From positions 120,079 to 184,078 of the forward strand of contig NZ_PZJJ01000004.1 of the NCBI RefSeq assembly GCF_003044065.1: 64,000 bases of DNA. The letters are read 5' to 3'. Position 1 is the stretch's first letter. Each line of letters starts with the position of its first letter. Both the position numbers and the translations under genes were made by a program. The notes beneath the pieces were generated by a model. That model saw nothing but the letters and a program-made list of their open reading frames with translations. It made no database searches and had not been told where the DNA came from. The DNA comes from Alkalicoccus saliphilus. Lineage in GTDB: Bacteria > Bacillota > Bacilli > Bacillales > Salisediminibacteriaceae. Below are positions 1-10,818 of this stretch, one piece after another.

Positions 1-1
1 A

Positions 2-1093
2 GACCCGAAAACTGTGTATGATTATACAGTGAAAGGGAATATGGTAGCAGTAGTTTCAGATGGCACTGCTGTGCTCGGGCTTGGGAACATAGGTCCGGAA
101 GCAGCGATGCCGGTTATGGAAGGAAAGGCCGTTCTTTTTAAATCTTTTGCAGGGGTGGATGCATTTCCTATCTGCTTAAATACAAATGATGTCGACGAGA
201 TCGTTAACACGGTGAAGTTGATGGAGCCGACTTTCGGCGGCGTGAATCTGGAAGATATTGCAGCACCGCGCTGCTTTGAAATCGAAGAGCGCCTGAAGCG
301 TGAAATGAATATTCCTGTTTTTCACGATGACCAGCATGGAACAGCAATCGTTACTGCGGCCGGTCTCGTTAATGCGCTGAAACTCAGCGGCAAACTGATG
401 AAAGATATCCGCGTAGTTATAAACGGAGCTGGAGCGGCAGGAATTGCAATTATGAAGCTTCTCAAGAGCATGGGCTGCAAAAGTATCATTCTCTGCGACT
501 CCAAAGGGGCGATTTACGAAGGCCGTCCATACGGAATGAACGACCTGAAGCATGAAATCGCCCAGGTAACTAACTCAGAGAAACTGGAAGGAAAGCTTTC
601 TGAAGTAATTAAAGGATCGGATGTCTTTATCGGAGTTTCCGTAGAGGGGGCTTTGAACGAAGAAATGGTTGAAAGTATGAATAATGATCCGATCATCTTT
701 GCGATGGCAAATCCGATCCCGGAAATCATGCCTGATAAAGCAAAGAAAGCAGGAGCAAGCGTGATTGGAACCGGACGTTCGGACTTTCCAAATCAGGTAA
801 ATAACGTTCTTGCTTTCCCGGGTATTTTCCGGGGAGCGCTGGATGTATATGCAACGCATATTAATGAAGAGATGAAAGTAGCCGCTGTAGAGGCTATTGC
901 TGAACTTGTAGGCAGCGATAATTTGAACGCGGATTACGTCATTCCAGCTCCATTTGATAAAAGGGTCGCACCAGCTGTAGCAAAAGCTGTAGCGAAAGCC
1001 GCCATGGAAACAGGAGTGGCACGTCGTCAGGTGGACGCCGAGGAAGTAGCAGAGCGGACGCGTCAAATGACAATGATTGAAGATGATGCATAA
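2..1093 (+). CDS. ytsJ: NADP-dependent malic enzyme (5' end outside window)
   Basis: Oxidative decarboxylation of malate to pyruvate with reduction of NAD(P), an anaplerotic and NADPH-balancing step in the cytoplasm. The reading frame is open from base 2, and the first visible residues (DPKTVYDYTVKGN) match the middle of the family's N-terminal domain, so roughly 50 residues including the true start are missing at the window edge. Visible landmarks are the substrate-site region FHDDQHGTAIV, the Rossmann glycine motif INGAGAAGIA and the C-terminal segment VIPAPFDKRVAPAVAKAVAK. The protein is very close in sequence to B. subtilis YtsJ as I remember it, and it sits before accD as in that species. 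An 11-bp hairpin follows the stop. Cofactor preference (NADP) is inferred from the YtsJ similarity. Confidence 0.93.
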   Translation, partial: DPKTVYDYTVKGNMVAVVSDGTAVLGLGNIGPEAAMPVMEGKAVLFKSFAGVDAFPICLNTNDVDEIVNTVKLMEPTFGGVNLEDIAAPRCFEIEERLKREMNIPVFHDDQHGTAIVTAAGLVNALKLSGKLMKDIRVVINGAGAAGIAIMKLLKSMGCKSIILCDSKGAIYEGRPYGMNDLKHEIAQVTNSEKLEGKLSEVIKGSDVFIGVSVEGALNEEMVESMNNDPIIFAMANPIPEIMPDKAKKAGASVIGTGRSDFPNQVNNVLAFPGIFRGALDVYATHINEEMKVAAVEAIAELVGSDNLNADYVIPAPFDKRVAPAVAKAVAKAAMETGVARRQVDAEEVAERTRQMTMIEDDA

Positions 1094-1104
1094 ATGCGGA
1101 TGCT

Positions 1105-1145
1105 ATAAGCTGTCCTTACTGTACCGGGAAGGACAGCTTATTTAG
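1105..1145 (+). terminator. terminator-like hairpin after ytsJ
   Basis: A perfect 11-bp stem (ATAAGCTGTCC at 1105-1115 with its complement at 1131-1141) begins 11 bases after the stop codon. The T tract after it is short (TTTA), so termination may be partial. Confidence 0.6.
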
Positions 1146-1234
1146 CAGATAATCCGGCGGCAGGAAGCGGGTAATATCCCCTGAACTTCTGCCGCCGCTG
1201 GAGTTTCCAGGGGTAAAGGAGTGAACAGGCCCGC

Positions 1235-1897
1235 ATGGCCCAAACATCAAAAGTATATGTGCGAATTCTTCAGCATATCGAAGAATTGATTACAGCAGGA
1301 GAGCTCAAGGCGGGAGATAAACTTCCTTCCGAACGGGATCTGGCCGAACAACTCGGAGTCGGACGCTCCTCTGTCCGGGAAGCGCTCCGTGCTCTGGAAC
1401 TGCTGGAGTTGATTGAAACTCGTAAAGGAGAAGGGACATTTATTCAGAAGGCAGGAAGTCATCGACTGGCAGAAATACTGGCCGGTTTTTTTCTGAAAGA
1501 TGCTAAAGCCCGTCGGGATCTTGCAGAAACAAGGAAAACACTGGAAGCAGATGCAGTGCGTCTTGCATGCACGAGGGCGGATGAGGAACAGCTGGAGCGC
1601 CTTAAATTTTTGCTTGAACAGTCAAAACAGCGCTGGAGTGATGGTGTGATTCCTGTGGAGGAAGACATTCAGTTTCATAAGACGCTCATGCAGATGAGCC
1701 AGAACAAACTGCTGCTTAATATATGGCGCCCTCTGGTGGAGTACAGCCGTGCAGCTTTAATCGAGTCTCTGTCCCGCGAAGGACGGATGGATCACGCATG
1801 GCATGAACACGAAGCCGTGTATCAGGCAATAGCAGCCGGTGATGAAAAGGCAGCCGTAAAAGCTATTACACTCCATCTTGATAACAGTATCTTTTAA
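1235..1897 (+). CDS. FadR-subfamily GntR transcriptional regulator
   Basis: A 220-residue DNA-binding repressor or activator of the GntR superfamily. Residues about 5-70 form the winged helix-turn-helix (AGDKLPSERDLAEQLGVGRS, then REALRALELLELIE), and residues about 85-215 form the all-helical FCD effector domain with candidate metal-ligand histidines in QFHKTL, HEHEAVYQAI and ITLHLDN. FCD proteins usually bind small carboxylic acids. The gene sits between malic enzyme and accDA, a position shared by other Bacillaceae, so control of malate use or fatty-acid synthesis is plausible but not shown. SD AAAGGAG at 1215-1221 precedes the ATG by 13 bases, a little long. The effector and operator are unknown. 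Confidence 0.85.
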   Translation: MAQTSKVYVRILQHIEELITAGELKAGDKLPSERDLAEQLGVGRSSVREALRALELLELIETRKGEGTFIQKAGSHRLAEILAGFFLKDAKARRDLAETRKTLEADAVRLACTRADEEQLERLKFLLEQSKQRWSDGVIPVEEDIQFHKTLMQMSQNKLLLNIWRPLVEYSRAALIESLSREGRMDHAWHEHEAVYQAIAAGDEKAAVKAITLHLDNSIF

Positions 1898-2000
1898 CAC
1901 GCCCGCATAACTACAGGCGGGCTGCTCCCGAAGAGCGCAGCTTAACTGAACGAGGGAGCCTGCTGCAGTGAACACCCGCGAAGAATGGAGGATAAAATAT

Positions 2001-2858
2001 ATGATTCGAGATCTTTTTTCCAAAAAAAGAAGACAGGCAAAAATACCCCGCGATGAAGCAAAAAAAGAAGTCCCGGAAGGAATTATGGCCAAATGTCCGG
2101 AGTGTAAATCCATATGCTACATAAAGGAGCTCCGAAAAAATGATATGGTGTGTGAACAGTGTGGATACCATCATCGTCTGACCGCTGGGGAACGTCTGCA
2201 CTGTACGATAGATGAGGACTCTTTTCAGGAAATCAATGCAGGCATGATTTCGAAGGATCCTCTGAATTTTCCGGAATACGAGGAAAAATCGAGGGAGGAC
2301 AGGGAAAAAACCGGGCTTAGTGAAGCGATTGTCACCGGAACCGCAAGCATTGGCGGATACCCTGTCGTGATTGCAGTAATGGACGCCAGCTTCCGCATGG
2401 GAAGCATGGGGTCAGTTGTAGGGGAAAAAATTGTCCGGGCTGTTAATCGGGCGATAGAGGACAAAACTCCTTTTATCCTTTTTTCTGCTTCCGGAGGAGC
2501 CAGAATGCAGGAAGGAGTAGTCAGCCTGATGCAGATGGCAAAAACAAGTACCGCTCTTCGAAAGCTGCATGAGGAAAATCTTCTGTTTATCAGTGTGATG
2601 ACTCATCCGACGACAGGCGGCGTATCAGCCAGCTTTGCTTCTCTCGGGGATGTCAACCTGGCAGAACCGGGTGCACTGATCGGTTTTGCGGGACGGCGTA
2701 TTATTGAACAGACCATCCGTCAAAAGCTGCCGGATAACTTCCAGACAGCCGAATTCCTGATGGAACACGGACAGCTTGACCAGGTCATTCACCGTCACCA
2801 TATGAAAAAAACATTAACAACGCTGACTGCCATTCATCAGCCGCAGGAGGAGGACTAA
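2001..2858 (+). CDS. accD: acetyl-CoA carboxylase carboxyltransferase subunit beta
   Basis: Beta subunit of the carboxyltransferase half of acetyl-CoA carboxylase, which makes malonyl-CoA for fatty-acid synthesis with AccA. The 285-residue protein has an N-terminal zinc ribbon (Cys32, Cys35, Cys51, Cys54) followed by the crotonase-like carboxyltransferase core with the oxyanion-hole region [13 protein letters not shown] chose ATG 2001 over an in-frame GTG at 1968: GGAGG at 1987-1991 is spaced 9 bases from 2001, and the resulting N-terminus MIRDLFSKK matches the family. The accA start follows the stop by 3 bases, so the two subunits are co-translated from one operon. Confidence 0.96.
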   Translation: MIRDLFSKKRRQAKIPRDEAKKEVPEGIMAKCPECKSICYIKELRKNDMVCEQCGYHHRLTAGERLHCTIDEDSFQEINAGMISKDPLNFPEYEEKSREDREKTGLSEAIVTGTASIGGYPVVIAVMDASFRMGSMGSVVGEKIVRAVNRAIEDKTPFILFSASGGARMQEGVVSLMQMAKTSTALRKLHEENLLFISVMTHPTTGGVSASFASLGDVNLAEPGALIGFAGRRIIEQTIRQKLPDNFQTAEFLMEHGQLDQVIHRHHMKKTLTTLTAIHQPQEED

Positions 2859-2861
2859 CTA

Positions 2862-3839
2862 ATGCCCGAGCAGCTGCCATTTGAAAAACCAGTCATTGAG
2901 CTGCGTTCAAAAATCGCTGAACTGAAAGAATTTACTGACGAAAAAGGGATCGATCTCTCTGGAGAAATTACTAAACTGGAAGACCGGCTGGAGCAGCTTG
3001 AAGAAGATATATACGGTAACATGAAACCTTGGGACCGTGTCCAGCTGGCCCGTCATTCCCAGCGTCCCACTACAAAAGATTATATCCATCATCTGTTTAC
3101 TGATTTCTTTGAAATGCACGGAGACCGGCTCTACGGAGATGATGCGGCGATTGTCGGCGGACCGGCATTTTTCGAAGGGACCCCGGTAACTGTGATAGGC
3201 CATCAGCGGGGAAAAGATACAAAGGAAAATCTTTTCCGCAATTTCGGTATGCCGCACCCGGAAGGCTACCGGAAAGCACTCCGGCTGATGAAGCAGGCCG
3301 AAAAATTCTCCAGGCCGATTATCTGTTTTATCGATACAAAAGGTGCTTATCCAGGCAAAGCAGCAGAAGAGCGGGGGCAGAGTGAAGCTATAGCAAGAAA
3401 TCTCATTGAAATGGCAGGACTCCGTACCCCGGTCATCTGTGTAGTTATCGGGGAAGGCGGAAGCGGAGGAGCACTTGCGCTCGGTGTCGGTGACCGTATT
3501 TATATGCTCGAAAACTCCACTTATTCCGTTATTTCTCCGGAAGGTGCCGCGTCTATTCTTTGGAAAGATGCAGGCGAAGCAAGGGCTGCCGCAGAAACAA
3601 TGAAAATTACAGCCCCGGATCTGTTTGAACTTGGAATTATCGATGCGGTTATTCCGGAAGTGAGAGGGGGCGCCCACCGCAATGTCACCACCCAGGCGGA
3701 AAATATCCGGGAATATCTGGAAGAGGCAATCCATTCTTTGAAAAAGAAGGATAAAGAGGAGCTCGTCCAGGAAAGATATGAAAAATTTAATCGTATCGGA
3801 GAGTATACGTATGTAAACGATGCCAATACCGAAGAATAG
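2862..3839 (+). CDS. accA: acetyl-CoA carboxylase carboxyltransferase subunit alpha
   Basis: Alpha subunit partner of AccD in an alpha2-beta2 carboxyltransferase that moves CO2 from carboxybiotin to acetyl-CoA. The 325-residue length is normal. An N-terminal helical segment (residues 1-60) leads into the crotonase-fold domain, with the glycine-rich loops [18 protein letters not shown] and [16 protein letters not shown] that form the CoA site. The SD GGAGGAGGA lies at the end of accD. The accDA pair precedes pfkA-pyk as in B. subtilis. A 130-bp gap separates it from pfkA, so pfkA probably also has its own promoter. Confidence 0.96.
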   Translation: MPEQLPFEKPVIELRSKIAELKEFTDEKGIDLSGEITKLEDRLEQLEEDIYGNMKPWDRVQLARHSQRPTTKDYIHHLFTDFFEMHGDRLYGDDAAIVGGPAFFEGTPVTVIGHQRGKDTKENLFRNFGMPHPEGYRKALRLMKQAEKFSRPIICFIDTKGAYPGKAAEERGQSEAIARNLIEMAGLRTPVICVVIGEGGSGGALALGVGDRIYMLENSTYSVISPEGAASILWKDAGEARAAAETMKITAPDLFELGIIDAVIPEVRGGAHRNVTTQAENIREYLEEAIHSLKKKDKEELVQERYEKFNRIGEYTYVNDANTEE

Positions 3840-3961
3840 GGATTTTTGTCGAAACACCGTCACTGTAAGGGTTTGCAGGTCGTCTGATGTCTATTGTGTT
3901 TAAAATTTGAAAGTGTTATTTTAAACTCATGTAACAATTTGATGCCATATATACGAGGTGA

Positions 3962-4930
<969 letters not shown>

Positions 4931-4945
4931 GAATAAGAGTGCTTA

Positions 4946-4978
4946 AGCTGGGACCCCAACTAACCGGTCCCGGCTTTT
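4946..4978 (+). terminator. terminator-like hairpin between pfkA and pyk
   Basis: Stem AGCTGGGACC (4946-4955) pairs with GGTCCCGGCT (with one G-U pair), followed by TTTT. It lies inside the presumed pfkA-pyk unit, so it probably lowers rather than abolishes read-through. Confidence 0.55.
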
Positions 4979-5021
4979 GTGCCGAATAAAGACCGACAGA
5001 ACATAAAGGAGGAAATTACTA

Positions 5022-6776
5022 ATGAGAAAGACTAAGATCGTATGTACGATAGGGCCGGCCAGTGAATCCAGGGAAAAGCTTTCCGAACTGATTGACGCCG
5101 GTATGAATGTAGCCCGACTGAATTTTTCCCACGGCGATTACGAGGAGCACGGGGCACGCATAAAAACTATCCGTGAAGCAGCGGCGGAAGCTGGAAAAAC
5201 GATTGCACTGCTTCTGGACACAAAAGGGCCGGAAATCCGGACACAGACACTGGAGGGCGGTGAAGCAGAGCTGACTAAAGGCAGCACCCTCCGCGTTTCT
5301 ATGAAAGAAGTTACAGGAAATAAAGATGTTATTTCCGTAACGTATCCGGATCTTATTAGCGATGTCGAACCCGGGGCGAAACTTCTTCTGGACGACGGTC
5401 TGATTGAGCTTCTTGTAACAGACAAAGCGGATGGGGAACTGATCACAGAAGTATTGAACAACGGAACGCTCAAAAATAAAAAAGGTGTTAACGTGCCAAA
5501 TGTCAGTGTCAACCTTCCGGGTATTACGGAAAAAGACGCTAACGATATTGTATTTGGTATCGAACAGGACGTTGACTTTATTGCAGCTTCTTTTGTCCGC
5601 AGGGCTTCCGACGTGCTGGAAATCCGTGAACTGCTGGAAAACCACGGAGCAGAGCACATTCAAATTATCCCTAAAATTGAAAACCAGGAAGGCGTCGACA
5701 ACATTGAAGAAATTCTGCAGGTTTCCGACGGTCTGATGGTAGCGCGCGGAGATCTTGGAGTGGAAATTCCTGCAGAAGAAGTTCCGCTCGTACAGAAAGA
5801 TCTGATCAAACGATGCAACCGTCTCGGCAAGCCGGTAATCACCGCCACGCAGATGCTGGATTCCATGCAGCGCAACCCACGTCCGACAAGAGCTGAAGCT
5901 TCCGACGTAGCCAATGCTATCCTGGACGGAACAGACGCTATTATGCTTTCCGGCGAAACAGCTGCAGGAAGCTATCCGACAGAATCCGTACAAACGATGC
6001 AGAGCATTGCACTGCGTGCAGAAACAGCGATGAAGCATAAAGACGTCCTCCGTCGTATTTCCGAAGAAAACGAGCACACTATTACCGAAGCTATCAGCCA
6101 GTCCGTTACACACACGGCGATGAACTTGAAAGCTTCTGCTATTCTTACAGCAACCCAGAGCGGGCATACGGCACGCATGATTTCCAAATACCGTCCGGAG
6201 TCAGTCATCATTGCTGTGACGAGCAATGCGCGCGTAAGCCGCTCTCTTTCCCTCGTATGGGGTGTTCACGCCCAGATAGGTAATGACGTGAGCTCTACGG
6301 ACGAGATGCTTCAGCTTTCCGTTGACGAAGCGCTCAAGTCCGGTTACGTAAAAAATGGCGATCTCGTCGTTATTACTGCCGGTGTACCAGTTGGCGAGCG
6401 TGGAACAACAAACCTGCTGAAAGTGCATGTCATTGGTGAAGTGATTGCCCAGGGGCAGGGAATCGGACGTAAAGTAGTGAAAGGGAATGTCGTTGTAGCA
6501 GACTCAAGCAAAGAAGCGCTTGAAAAAACGAAACAGGGGGACATTCTCGTAACAAACAATACGGACCGTGATATGATTGATGCATTCGAAAAAGCCGGCG
6601 CAGTCGTTACCGAGCAGGGAGGACTTACTTCCCACGCTGCGGTCGTCGGTCTGAACCTTGGAATTCCGGTTGTTGTAGGAGTGGAAGATGCCCGCAGCAA
6701 GTTTACCGACGGCGAAGAAGTAACAGTCGACGGAACGCAAGGAAAGATTTACAAAGGTTCTGCAAGTATTCTATAA
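5022..6776 (+). CDS. pyk: pyruvate kinase with C-terminal PEP-utilizer-like domain
   Basis: Converts PEP and ADP to pyruvate and ATP, the last step of glycolysis. At 584 residues it is about 110 longer than E. coli enzymes. The extra C-terminal module (about 475-584, including [21 protein letters not shown]) resembles the phosphohistidine swivelling domain of PEP synthase and PTS enzyme I and is typical of Bacillus and Geobacillus enzymes. The TIM-barrel core shows the catalytic lysine region [10 protein letters not shown] and the signature [22 protein letters not shown] precedes ATG 5022. The gene is followed by a strong terminator, closing the pfkA-pyk unit. Confidence 0.96.
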   Translation: MRKTKIVCTIGPASESREKLSELIDAGMNVARLNFSHGDYEEHGARIKTIREAAAEAGKTIALLLDTKGPEIRTQTLEGGEAELTKGSTLRVSMKEVTGNKDVISVTYPDLISDVEPGAKLLLDDGLIELLVTDKADGELITEVLNNGTLKNKKGVNVPNVSVNLPGITEKDANDIVFGIEQDVDFIAASFVRRASDVLEIRELLENHGAEHIQIIPKIENQEGVDNIEEILQVSDGLMVARGDLGVEIPAEEVPLVQKDLIKRCNRLGKPVITATQMLDSMQRNPRPTRAEASDVANAILDGTDAIMLSGETAAGSYPTESVQTMQSIALRAETAMKHKDVLRRISEENEHTITEAISQSVTHTAMNLKASAILTATQSGHTARMISKYRPESVIIAVTSNARVSRSLSLVWGVHAQIGNDVSSTDEMLQLSVDEALKSGYVKNGDLVVITAGVPVGERGTTNLLKVHVIGEVIAQGQGIGRKVVKGNVVVADSSKEALEKTKQGDILVTNNTDRDMIDAFEKAGAVVTEQGGLTSHAAVVGLNLGIPVVVGVEDARSKFTDGEEVTVDGTQGKIYKGSASIL

Positions 6777-6793
6777 TAAAGGTAGAGATGACC

Positions 6794-6832
6794 GGCGTGA
6801 GAAAGAGAAATCTCTTTTTCACGCCTTTTTTT
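6794..6832 (+). terminator. strong rho-independent terminator after pyk
   Basis: A 14-bp stem (GGCGTGAGAAAGAG at 6794-6807 with CTCTTTTTCACGCC at 6812-6825, one G-U pair, 4-base loop) is followed by seven T residues. Confidence 0.9.
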
Positions 6833-6866
6833 CAGGCACCAACAGCGAACTTTAACACAGAGTTTT
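6833..6866 (+). repeat. fragment of dispersed repeat group A
   Basis: The stretch containing ACCAACAGCGAACTTTAACA directly follows the T tract of the pyk terminator. It matches the outer end of the group A repeats near 12650-12680 (ATCAACAGCGAATGCTTTAA) and 25225-25245 (GGCCAACTTTAACAGAG). Only the end of the repeat is present. Confidence 0.5.
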
Positions 6867-6924
6867 TAGAAGGCAGCAACCTATTCTTCACGGACTAAAG
6901 TCATGTAATAAAGGGGAGAGATAA

Positions 6925-7335
6925 ATGAAAAAGCTTCTGATTCTGCTGCTTATTGTCGTACCGGCATTGGAAATAGCTGTTATACTTCTGTCCTGGAATA
7001 CTATAGGACTTGCACTTACCGTCCTGTTGATCATCCTTACCGGACTGCTTGGAGCGTGGCTTGCCAGAAGAGAAGGACTTCAGGCGATCCGGCGTGCCCA
7101 GCTGAAAACATCGCAGGGCCAGGTCCCCGGGGAGGAAATACTGGACGGGGTCTGTATTTTAATCGGCGGTGTTGTGCTGCTGACCCCTGGATTTATTACT
7201 GATGCACTCGGTTTCCTGCTGCTCATCCCCGCCACGAGACAGATGTTTAAAAAACTGCTGCAGCGGGCGTATGAAAAGATGGTTTACTCCGGTAACGTCT
7301 ACATCGTAGACAATCAGTCAGGAAGAAGATATTAA
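6925..7335 (+). CDS. fxsA: FxsA family membrane protein
   Basis: A 136-residue inner-membrane protein of the FxsA family, named for suppression of F-plasmid exclusion of phage T7 in E. coli; its normal cell role is not known. Three hydrophobic segments are visible at about residues 3-22, 27-46 and 73-100, with the family pattern GVCILIGGVVLLTPGFITD between the second and the C-terminal cytoplasmic tail. SD AAGGGGAGA precedes ATG 6925. The pyk-fxsA-ytwI-citZ order is conserved in Bacillus. It is bracketed by terminators, so it is probably monocistronic. Confidence 0.85.
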   Translation: MKKLLILLLIVVPALEIAVILLSWNTIGLALTVLLIILTGLLGAWLARREGLQAIRRAQLKTSQGQVPGEEILDGVCILIGGVVLLTPGFITDALGFLLLIPATRQMFKKLLQRAYEKMVYSGNVYIVDNQSGRRY

Positions 7336-7367
7336 AAGCTGGATTGGGAAAGTACCATCCGGATGCG

Positions 7368-7400
7368 GAAAGCCTGTCAGATAAGCTGGCAGGCTTTTCC
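7368..7400 (+). terminator. rho-independent terminator after fxsA
   Basis: Stem GAAAGCCTGTCAG (7368-7380) pairs with CTGGCAGGCTTTTC with one G-U or mismatch position and a 4-base loop, with the T run inside the 3' arm. Confidence 0.65.
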
Positions 7401-7546
7401 GTTGTATTGGTGCAGTTTTTGTGGTGCTGAAATAAACATTCTATTGAGTGGATATGTGTCTACAGCTTCGGAGGAATTTTTTTCTCTCATGAGGTTTCAA
7501 AAACAACAGCTTTTTCGATGAAAAGTAAAGGAAAGGAATGGGAAAA

Positions 7547-8017
7547 ATGAATCAGCCGATTATGTTTATGCTGCTTCTGCTGGCAGTCGGTTATTTTGCA
7601 AAAAATCAGACGTTAATGATCGCAGTCGCTGTGTTACTGCTGATATATTATTCAGGAACCGGGAATTCCGTACTCCCGTTTATTCAGTCAAAAGGTATTC
7701 AAATAGGCGTTACGATCATTACGATTGCCGTACTCGTTCCTATCATAACGGGGGAGATAGGACTGAAGGATCTGCAGGCAGCCATGGGGTCGTCCTATGC
7801 ATGGATAGCTCTTGGAGCCGGAATTTTCGTGGCAGTAATTGCAGCGAACGGTATTCACCTTCTACAGAACGATCCGCATATTACCGTAGCTCTCGTTGCA
7901 GGAACTATTCTGGCGGTAGCGGTTTTCGGAGGAGTCGCAGTCGGCCCGGTTATCGGTGCAGGAATAGCCTACCTGGCTATGAAAATTGTGGAATTTTTCT
8001 CCCCGCTTGGCGGATGA
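7547..8017 (+). CDS. ytwI: DUF441 (UPF0756) membrane protein, YtwI-like
   Basis: A 156-residue, very hydrophobic protein with at least four membrane spans (about residues 5-35, 45-65, 80-102 and 108-150), matching the DUF441/UPF0756 family in size and in position between fxsA and citZ. No function is established. Two in-frame ATGs exist (7538 and 7547). The purine run AAAGGA at 7532-7537 is 9 bases from 7547 and would overlap a 7538 start, so I prefer 7547. The stop codon lies inside a terminator hairpin. Confidence 0.8.
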   Translation: MNQPIMFMLLLLAVGYFAKNQTLMIAVAVLLLIYYSGTGNSVLPFIQSKGIQIGVTIITIAVLVPIITGEIGLKDLQAAMGSSYAWIALGAGIFVAVIAANGIHLLQNDPHITVALVAGTILAVAVFGGVAVGPVIGAGIAYLAMKIVEFFSPLGG

Positions 8018-8037
8018 CCGGTGCGGGGAGCGTTTTT
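7999..8037 (+). terminator. terminator overlapping the end of ytwI
   Basis: CTCCCCGC (7999-8006) pairs with GCGGGGAG (8023-8030) and is followed by CGTTTTT. The 5' arm is inside the last codons of ytwI. Confidence 0.75.
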
Positions 8038-8082
8038 CTGCTGGAAAAGATTGAATCTTCTTTGGATTTCTAAATTTTAACG

Positions 8083-8110
8083 TTCACAAAAATTCAAATA
8101 ATGGTATAAT
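8083..8110 (+). promoter_or_regulatory. sigma-A promoter of citZ
   Basis: TTCACA (8083-8088), a 16-base spacer and a consensus TATAAT (8105-8110). Transcription from here would give a leader of about 170 bases before the citZ start. Confidence 0.75.
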
Positions 8111-8155
8111 AGGAAGCGTGACATCAATACATAGAAAATCATACGCTGGTTTTCT

Positions 8156-8184
8156 GCGGTTAACGTTTTTCGTAACCGCTTTCT
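8156..8184 (+). promoter_or_regulatory. citZ leader hairpin and cre-like site
   Basis: GCGGTTA (8156-8162) pairs with TAACCGC (8173-8179). The overlapping 14-mer CGTAACCGCTTTCT at 8171-8184 fits the catabolite-responsive-element pattern except at its two ends. B. subtilis citZ is repressed by CcpA and CcpC, so a regulatory site in the leader is expected; the assignment here is inference. Confidence 0.4.
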
Positions 8185-8287
8185 AAATGGTCGGGTTTGC
8201 CGTATGGTCTGTTCATCACATCACAATCAGCGGAGACCCGGGTATAACGGGCTTGACCCGCATTTCTGTTTGCAAAGGAGAGATAGC

Positions 8288-9403
8288 ATGAGTACGACGA
8301 AAGGTTTAGAAGGTGTCGTTGCAGCACAGTCAAGCGTAAGCTCCATCATCGATGATGTACTGACTTACCAGGGATACAATATCGATGATCTCGCAGATAA
8401 TGCAACATTTGAGGAAGTTATCTACCTTCTGTGGAATGGCCGCCTTCCGAATAAAGAAGAGCTGGAAGCCTTCACAAAAGAACTTGCCCAGGCGAGCACA
8501 GTCCCTGATGCTGTAGTTGAACAGATGAAAACGTATCCGATTGAAAAGATTCATCCGATGGCTGCACTTCGTACAGCTGTATCAAACCTTGCACTGTTTG
8601 ATGAAGAAGCGGATGAAATGAGTGAAAAGGCCAATTACCGCAAAGCGGTGAAGCTTCAGGCACAAATCCCTACAATTGTAACTGCCTTTGCCCGCATTCG
8701 TCAGGGGAAAGATCCAGTTTCTCCAAAAGAAAATTTGAGCTTTGCAGCTAATTTTCTTTATATGCTTACAGGAGAAGAGCCGGATGAAATTTCCGAAAAA
8801 GCTTTTAACAAGGCGCTTGTACTTCATGCAGACCATGAACTGAATGCATCTACATTCACAGCCCGTGTCTGTGTTGCCACGCTCTCTGATGTTTATTCCG
8901 GCATTACGGCAGCAATAGGTGCTCTTAAAGGGCCGCTTCACGGTGGTGCCAACGAGCGCGTTATGGCTATGCTCAGCGAAATCGGAGAAGCTGACAAAGC
9001 GGAACAATATATTAAAGATGCTTTTGCCCGTAAAGAAAAAATCATGGGCTTTGGACACCGTGTTTATAAAGCAGGAGATCCTCGTGCGAAGCACCTGCGT
9101 GAAATGTCCCGCCAGCTTACAGAAATTACAGGAGAGTCCAAGTGGTACGACATGAGCATCAAAATCGATGAATATGTTTCCTCGGAAAAAGGACTGCTTC
9201 CGAACGTGGACTTCTATTCTGCATCTGTGTATCACAGTCTCGGAATCGAGCATGATATTTTCACGCCGATTTTTGCAGTGAGCCGTGTATCAGGCTGGCT
9301 TGCCCACATTCTTGAGCAGTACGCGGATAACCGTCTGATCCGGCCGCGTGCGGAATACACCGGTCCTGAAAAGCAGGAATGGATCCCGCTTGAAAAGCGG
9401 TAA
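8288..9403 (+). CDS. citZ: citrate synthase
   Basis: Condenses acetyl-CoA with oxaloacetate to citrate, the entry to the TCA cycle. The 371-residue length is that of the short Gram-positive type. Active-site residues are visible: His218 in GPLHGGANE, the second histidine in IMGFGHRVYK and the catalytic aspartate in NVDFYSASVYHSLG. The start is ATG 8288 with SD AAAGGAGAG; an in-frame extension back to 8204 is leader sequence without homology. It is followed by icd and mdh as in B. subtilis, with a hairpin after citZ that may set the ratio between citZ and icd-mdh transcripts. Confidence 0.96.
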   Translation: MSTTKGLEGVVAAQSSVSSIIDDVLTYQGYNIDDLADNATFEEVIYLLWNGRLPNKEELEAFTKELAQASTVPDAVVEQMKTYPIEKIHPMAALRTAVSNLALFDEEADEMSEKANYRKAVKLQAQIPTIVTAFARIRQGKDPVSPKENLSFAANFLYMLTGEEPDEISEKAFNKALVLHADHELNASTFTARVCVATLSDVYSGITAAIGALKGPLHGGANERVMAMLSEIGEADKAEQYIKDAFARKEKIMGFGHRVYKAGDPRAKHLREMSRQLTEITGESKWYDMSIKIDEYVSSEKGLLPNVDFYSASVYHSLGIEHDIFTPIFAVSRVSGWLAHILEQYADNRLIRPRAEYTGPEKQEWIPLEKR

Positions 9404-9424
9404 CAGCAGATGATAAAGTACAAA

Positions 9425-9455
9425 GGAGCTGCGGGAGTCTGCAGCTCCGCCTTTT
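9425..9455 (+). terminator. terminator-like hairpin between citZ and icd
   Basis: GGAGCTGC (9425-9432) pairs with GCAGCTCC (9441-9448), followed by GCCTTTT. Likely an attenuating intercistronic hairpin. Confidence 0.55.
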
Positions 9456-9505
9456 GATGTACTTATGTGAAGCAACGAACTATATTTCTAGGAGGTTTTT
9501 GTTTT

Positions 9506-10774
9506 ATGTCAGGTGAAAAAATTACAGTAACTAATGGTGAACTGCACGTCCCTAACAAACCGATTATTCCTTATATCGAAGGTGATGGTATTGGACCGGA
9601 TATCTGGAAGGCTTCTTCCAGAGTCATTGAAGCAGCAGTGGACAAAGCATACAACGGTGAGAAAGCTATCGAGTGGAAAGAAGTACTTGCCGGTCAGAAA
9701 GCCCACGATAAGACGGGCGAATGGCTCCCGGCAGAAACTCTTGATACGATCCGTGAGTATATGATCGCTATTAAAGGTCCTCTTACAACACCTATCGGCG
9801 GCGGTTTCCGCTCCCTTAACGTAGCCCTTCGTCAGGATCTTGACCTGTATGCATGTCTTCGTCCTGTACGCTGGTATGAAGGTGTTCCATCTCCTGTAAA
9901 GCGTCCGGAAGATACGGATATGGTTATTTTCCGTGAAAACTCCGAGGACATTTACGCTGGAATCGAATTCCAGGAAGGGACTCCGGAAGTGAAAAAAGTA
10001 GTAGACTTCCTGCAGAATGAAATGGGTGCCGACAAAATCCGTTTCCCGGAAACTTCCGGTATCGGTATCAAGCCTGTTTCCCGTGAAGGTACAGAGCGTC
10101 TTGTACGTTCTGCTATCCAGTACGCGCTTGATGAAGGCCGCAAAAACGTTACCCTCGTTCATAAAGGAAACATCATGAAATTCACGGAAGGTGCTTTCAA
10201 GAACTGGGGCTACGAGCTTGCTGAGCGTGAATTCGGAGACAAAGTGTTTACGTGGGCAGAATACGACCGCATCGTAGACGACCAGGGCAAAGAAGCAGCC
10301 AACGCTGCACAGGATAAAGCAGAATCCGAAGGCAAAATCATTGTTAAAGATTCTATTGCAGATATTTTCCTTCAGCAGATTCTTACACGTCCAAAAGAAT
10401 TTGACGTGGTTGCAACGATGAACCTGAACGGTGACTACGTGTCCGATGCGCTTGCTGCGCAGGTGGGTGGAATTGGTATTGCGCCGGGTGCCAACATCAA
10501 CTACGATACAGGACACGCTATTTTTGAAGCAACTCACGGTACAGCACCGAAGTACGCAGGCCAGGACAAAGTAAATCCTTCTTCCGTTCTTCTGTCCGGA
10601 GTGCTTATGCTCCGTCACCTCGGCTGGGGAGAAGCGGCTGACATGATTGAAAATGCGATGGATAAAACAATCGCTGAAAAAACAGTAACTTACGACTTCG
10701 CACGTCTTATGGATGGTGCAACGGAAGTGAAATGTTCTGAATTCGGTGATGCACTGATTCGAAACCTCGGTTAA
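9506..10774 (+). CDS. icd: isocitrate dehydrogenase (NADP+)
   Basis: Converts isocitrate to 2-oxoglutarate with NADP reduction. The 422-residue protein matches B. subtilis Icd in length and carries the phosphorylation-loop and substrate region [16 protein letters not shown], the isocitrate-binding arginines, and the signature [22 protein letters not shown] 9506 is preceded by SD TAGGAGG and matches the family N-terminus; the 13 codons upstream (from 9467) are not conserved. It lies between citZ and mdh. Confidence 0.96.
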   Translation: MSGEKITVTNGELHVPNKPIIPYIEGDGIGPDIWKASSRVIEAAVDKAYNGEKAIEWKEVLAGQKAHDKTGEWLPAETLDTIREYMIAIKGPLTTPIGGGFRSLNVALRQDLDLYACLRPVRWYEGVPSPVKRPEDTDMVIFRENSEDIYAGIEFQEGTPEVKKVVDFLQNEMGADKIRFPETSGIGIKPVSREGTERLVRSAIQYALDEGRKNVTLVHKGNIMKFTEGAFKNWGYELAEREFGDKVFTWAEYDRIVDDQGKEAANAAQDKAESEGKIIVKDSIADIFLQQILTRPKEFDVVATMNLNGDYVSDALAAQVGGIGIAPGANINYDTGHAIFEATHGTAPKYAGQDKVNPSSVLLSGVLMLRHLGWGEAADMIENAMDKTIAEKTVTYDFARLMDGATEVKCSEFGDALIRNLG

Positions 10775-10818
10775 TTAACAAAGCTTTCACTTAACCCGGC
10801 AAAGGAGTGTAGTCTGAT

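Noticed and set aside
8204..8287. 28-codon N-terminal extension of citrate synthase
   Set aside because: The extension is leader sequence without homology; ATG 8288 has the proper SD and the family N-terminus.
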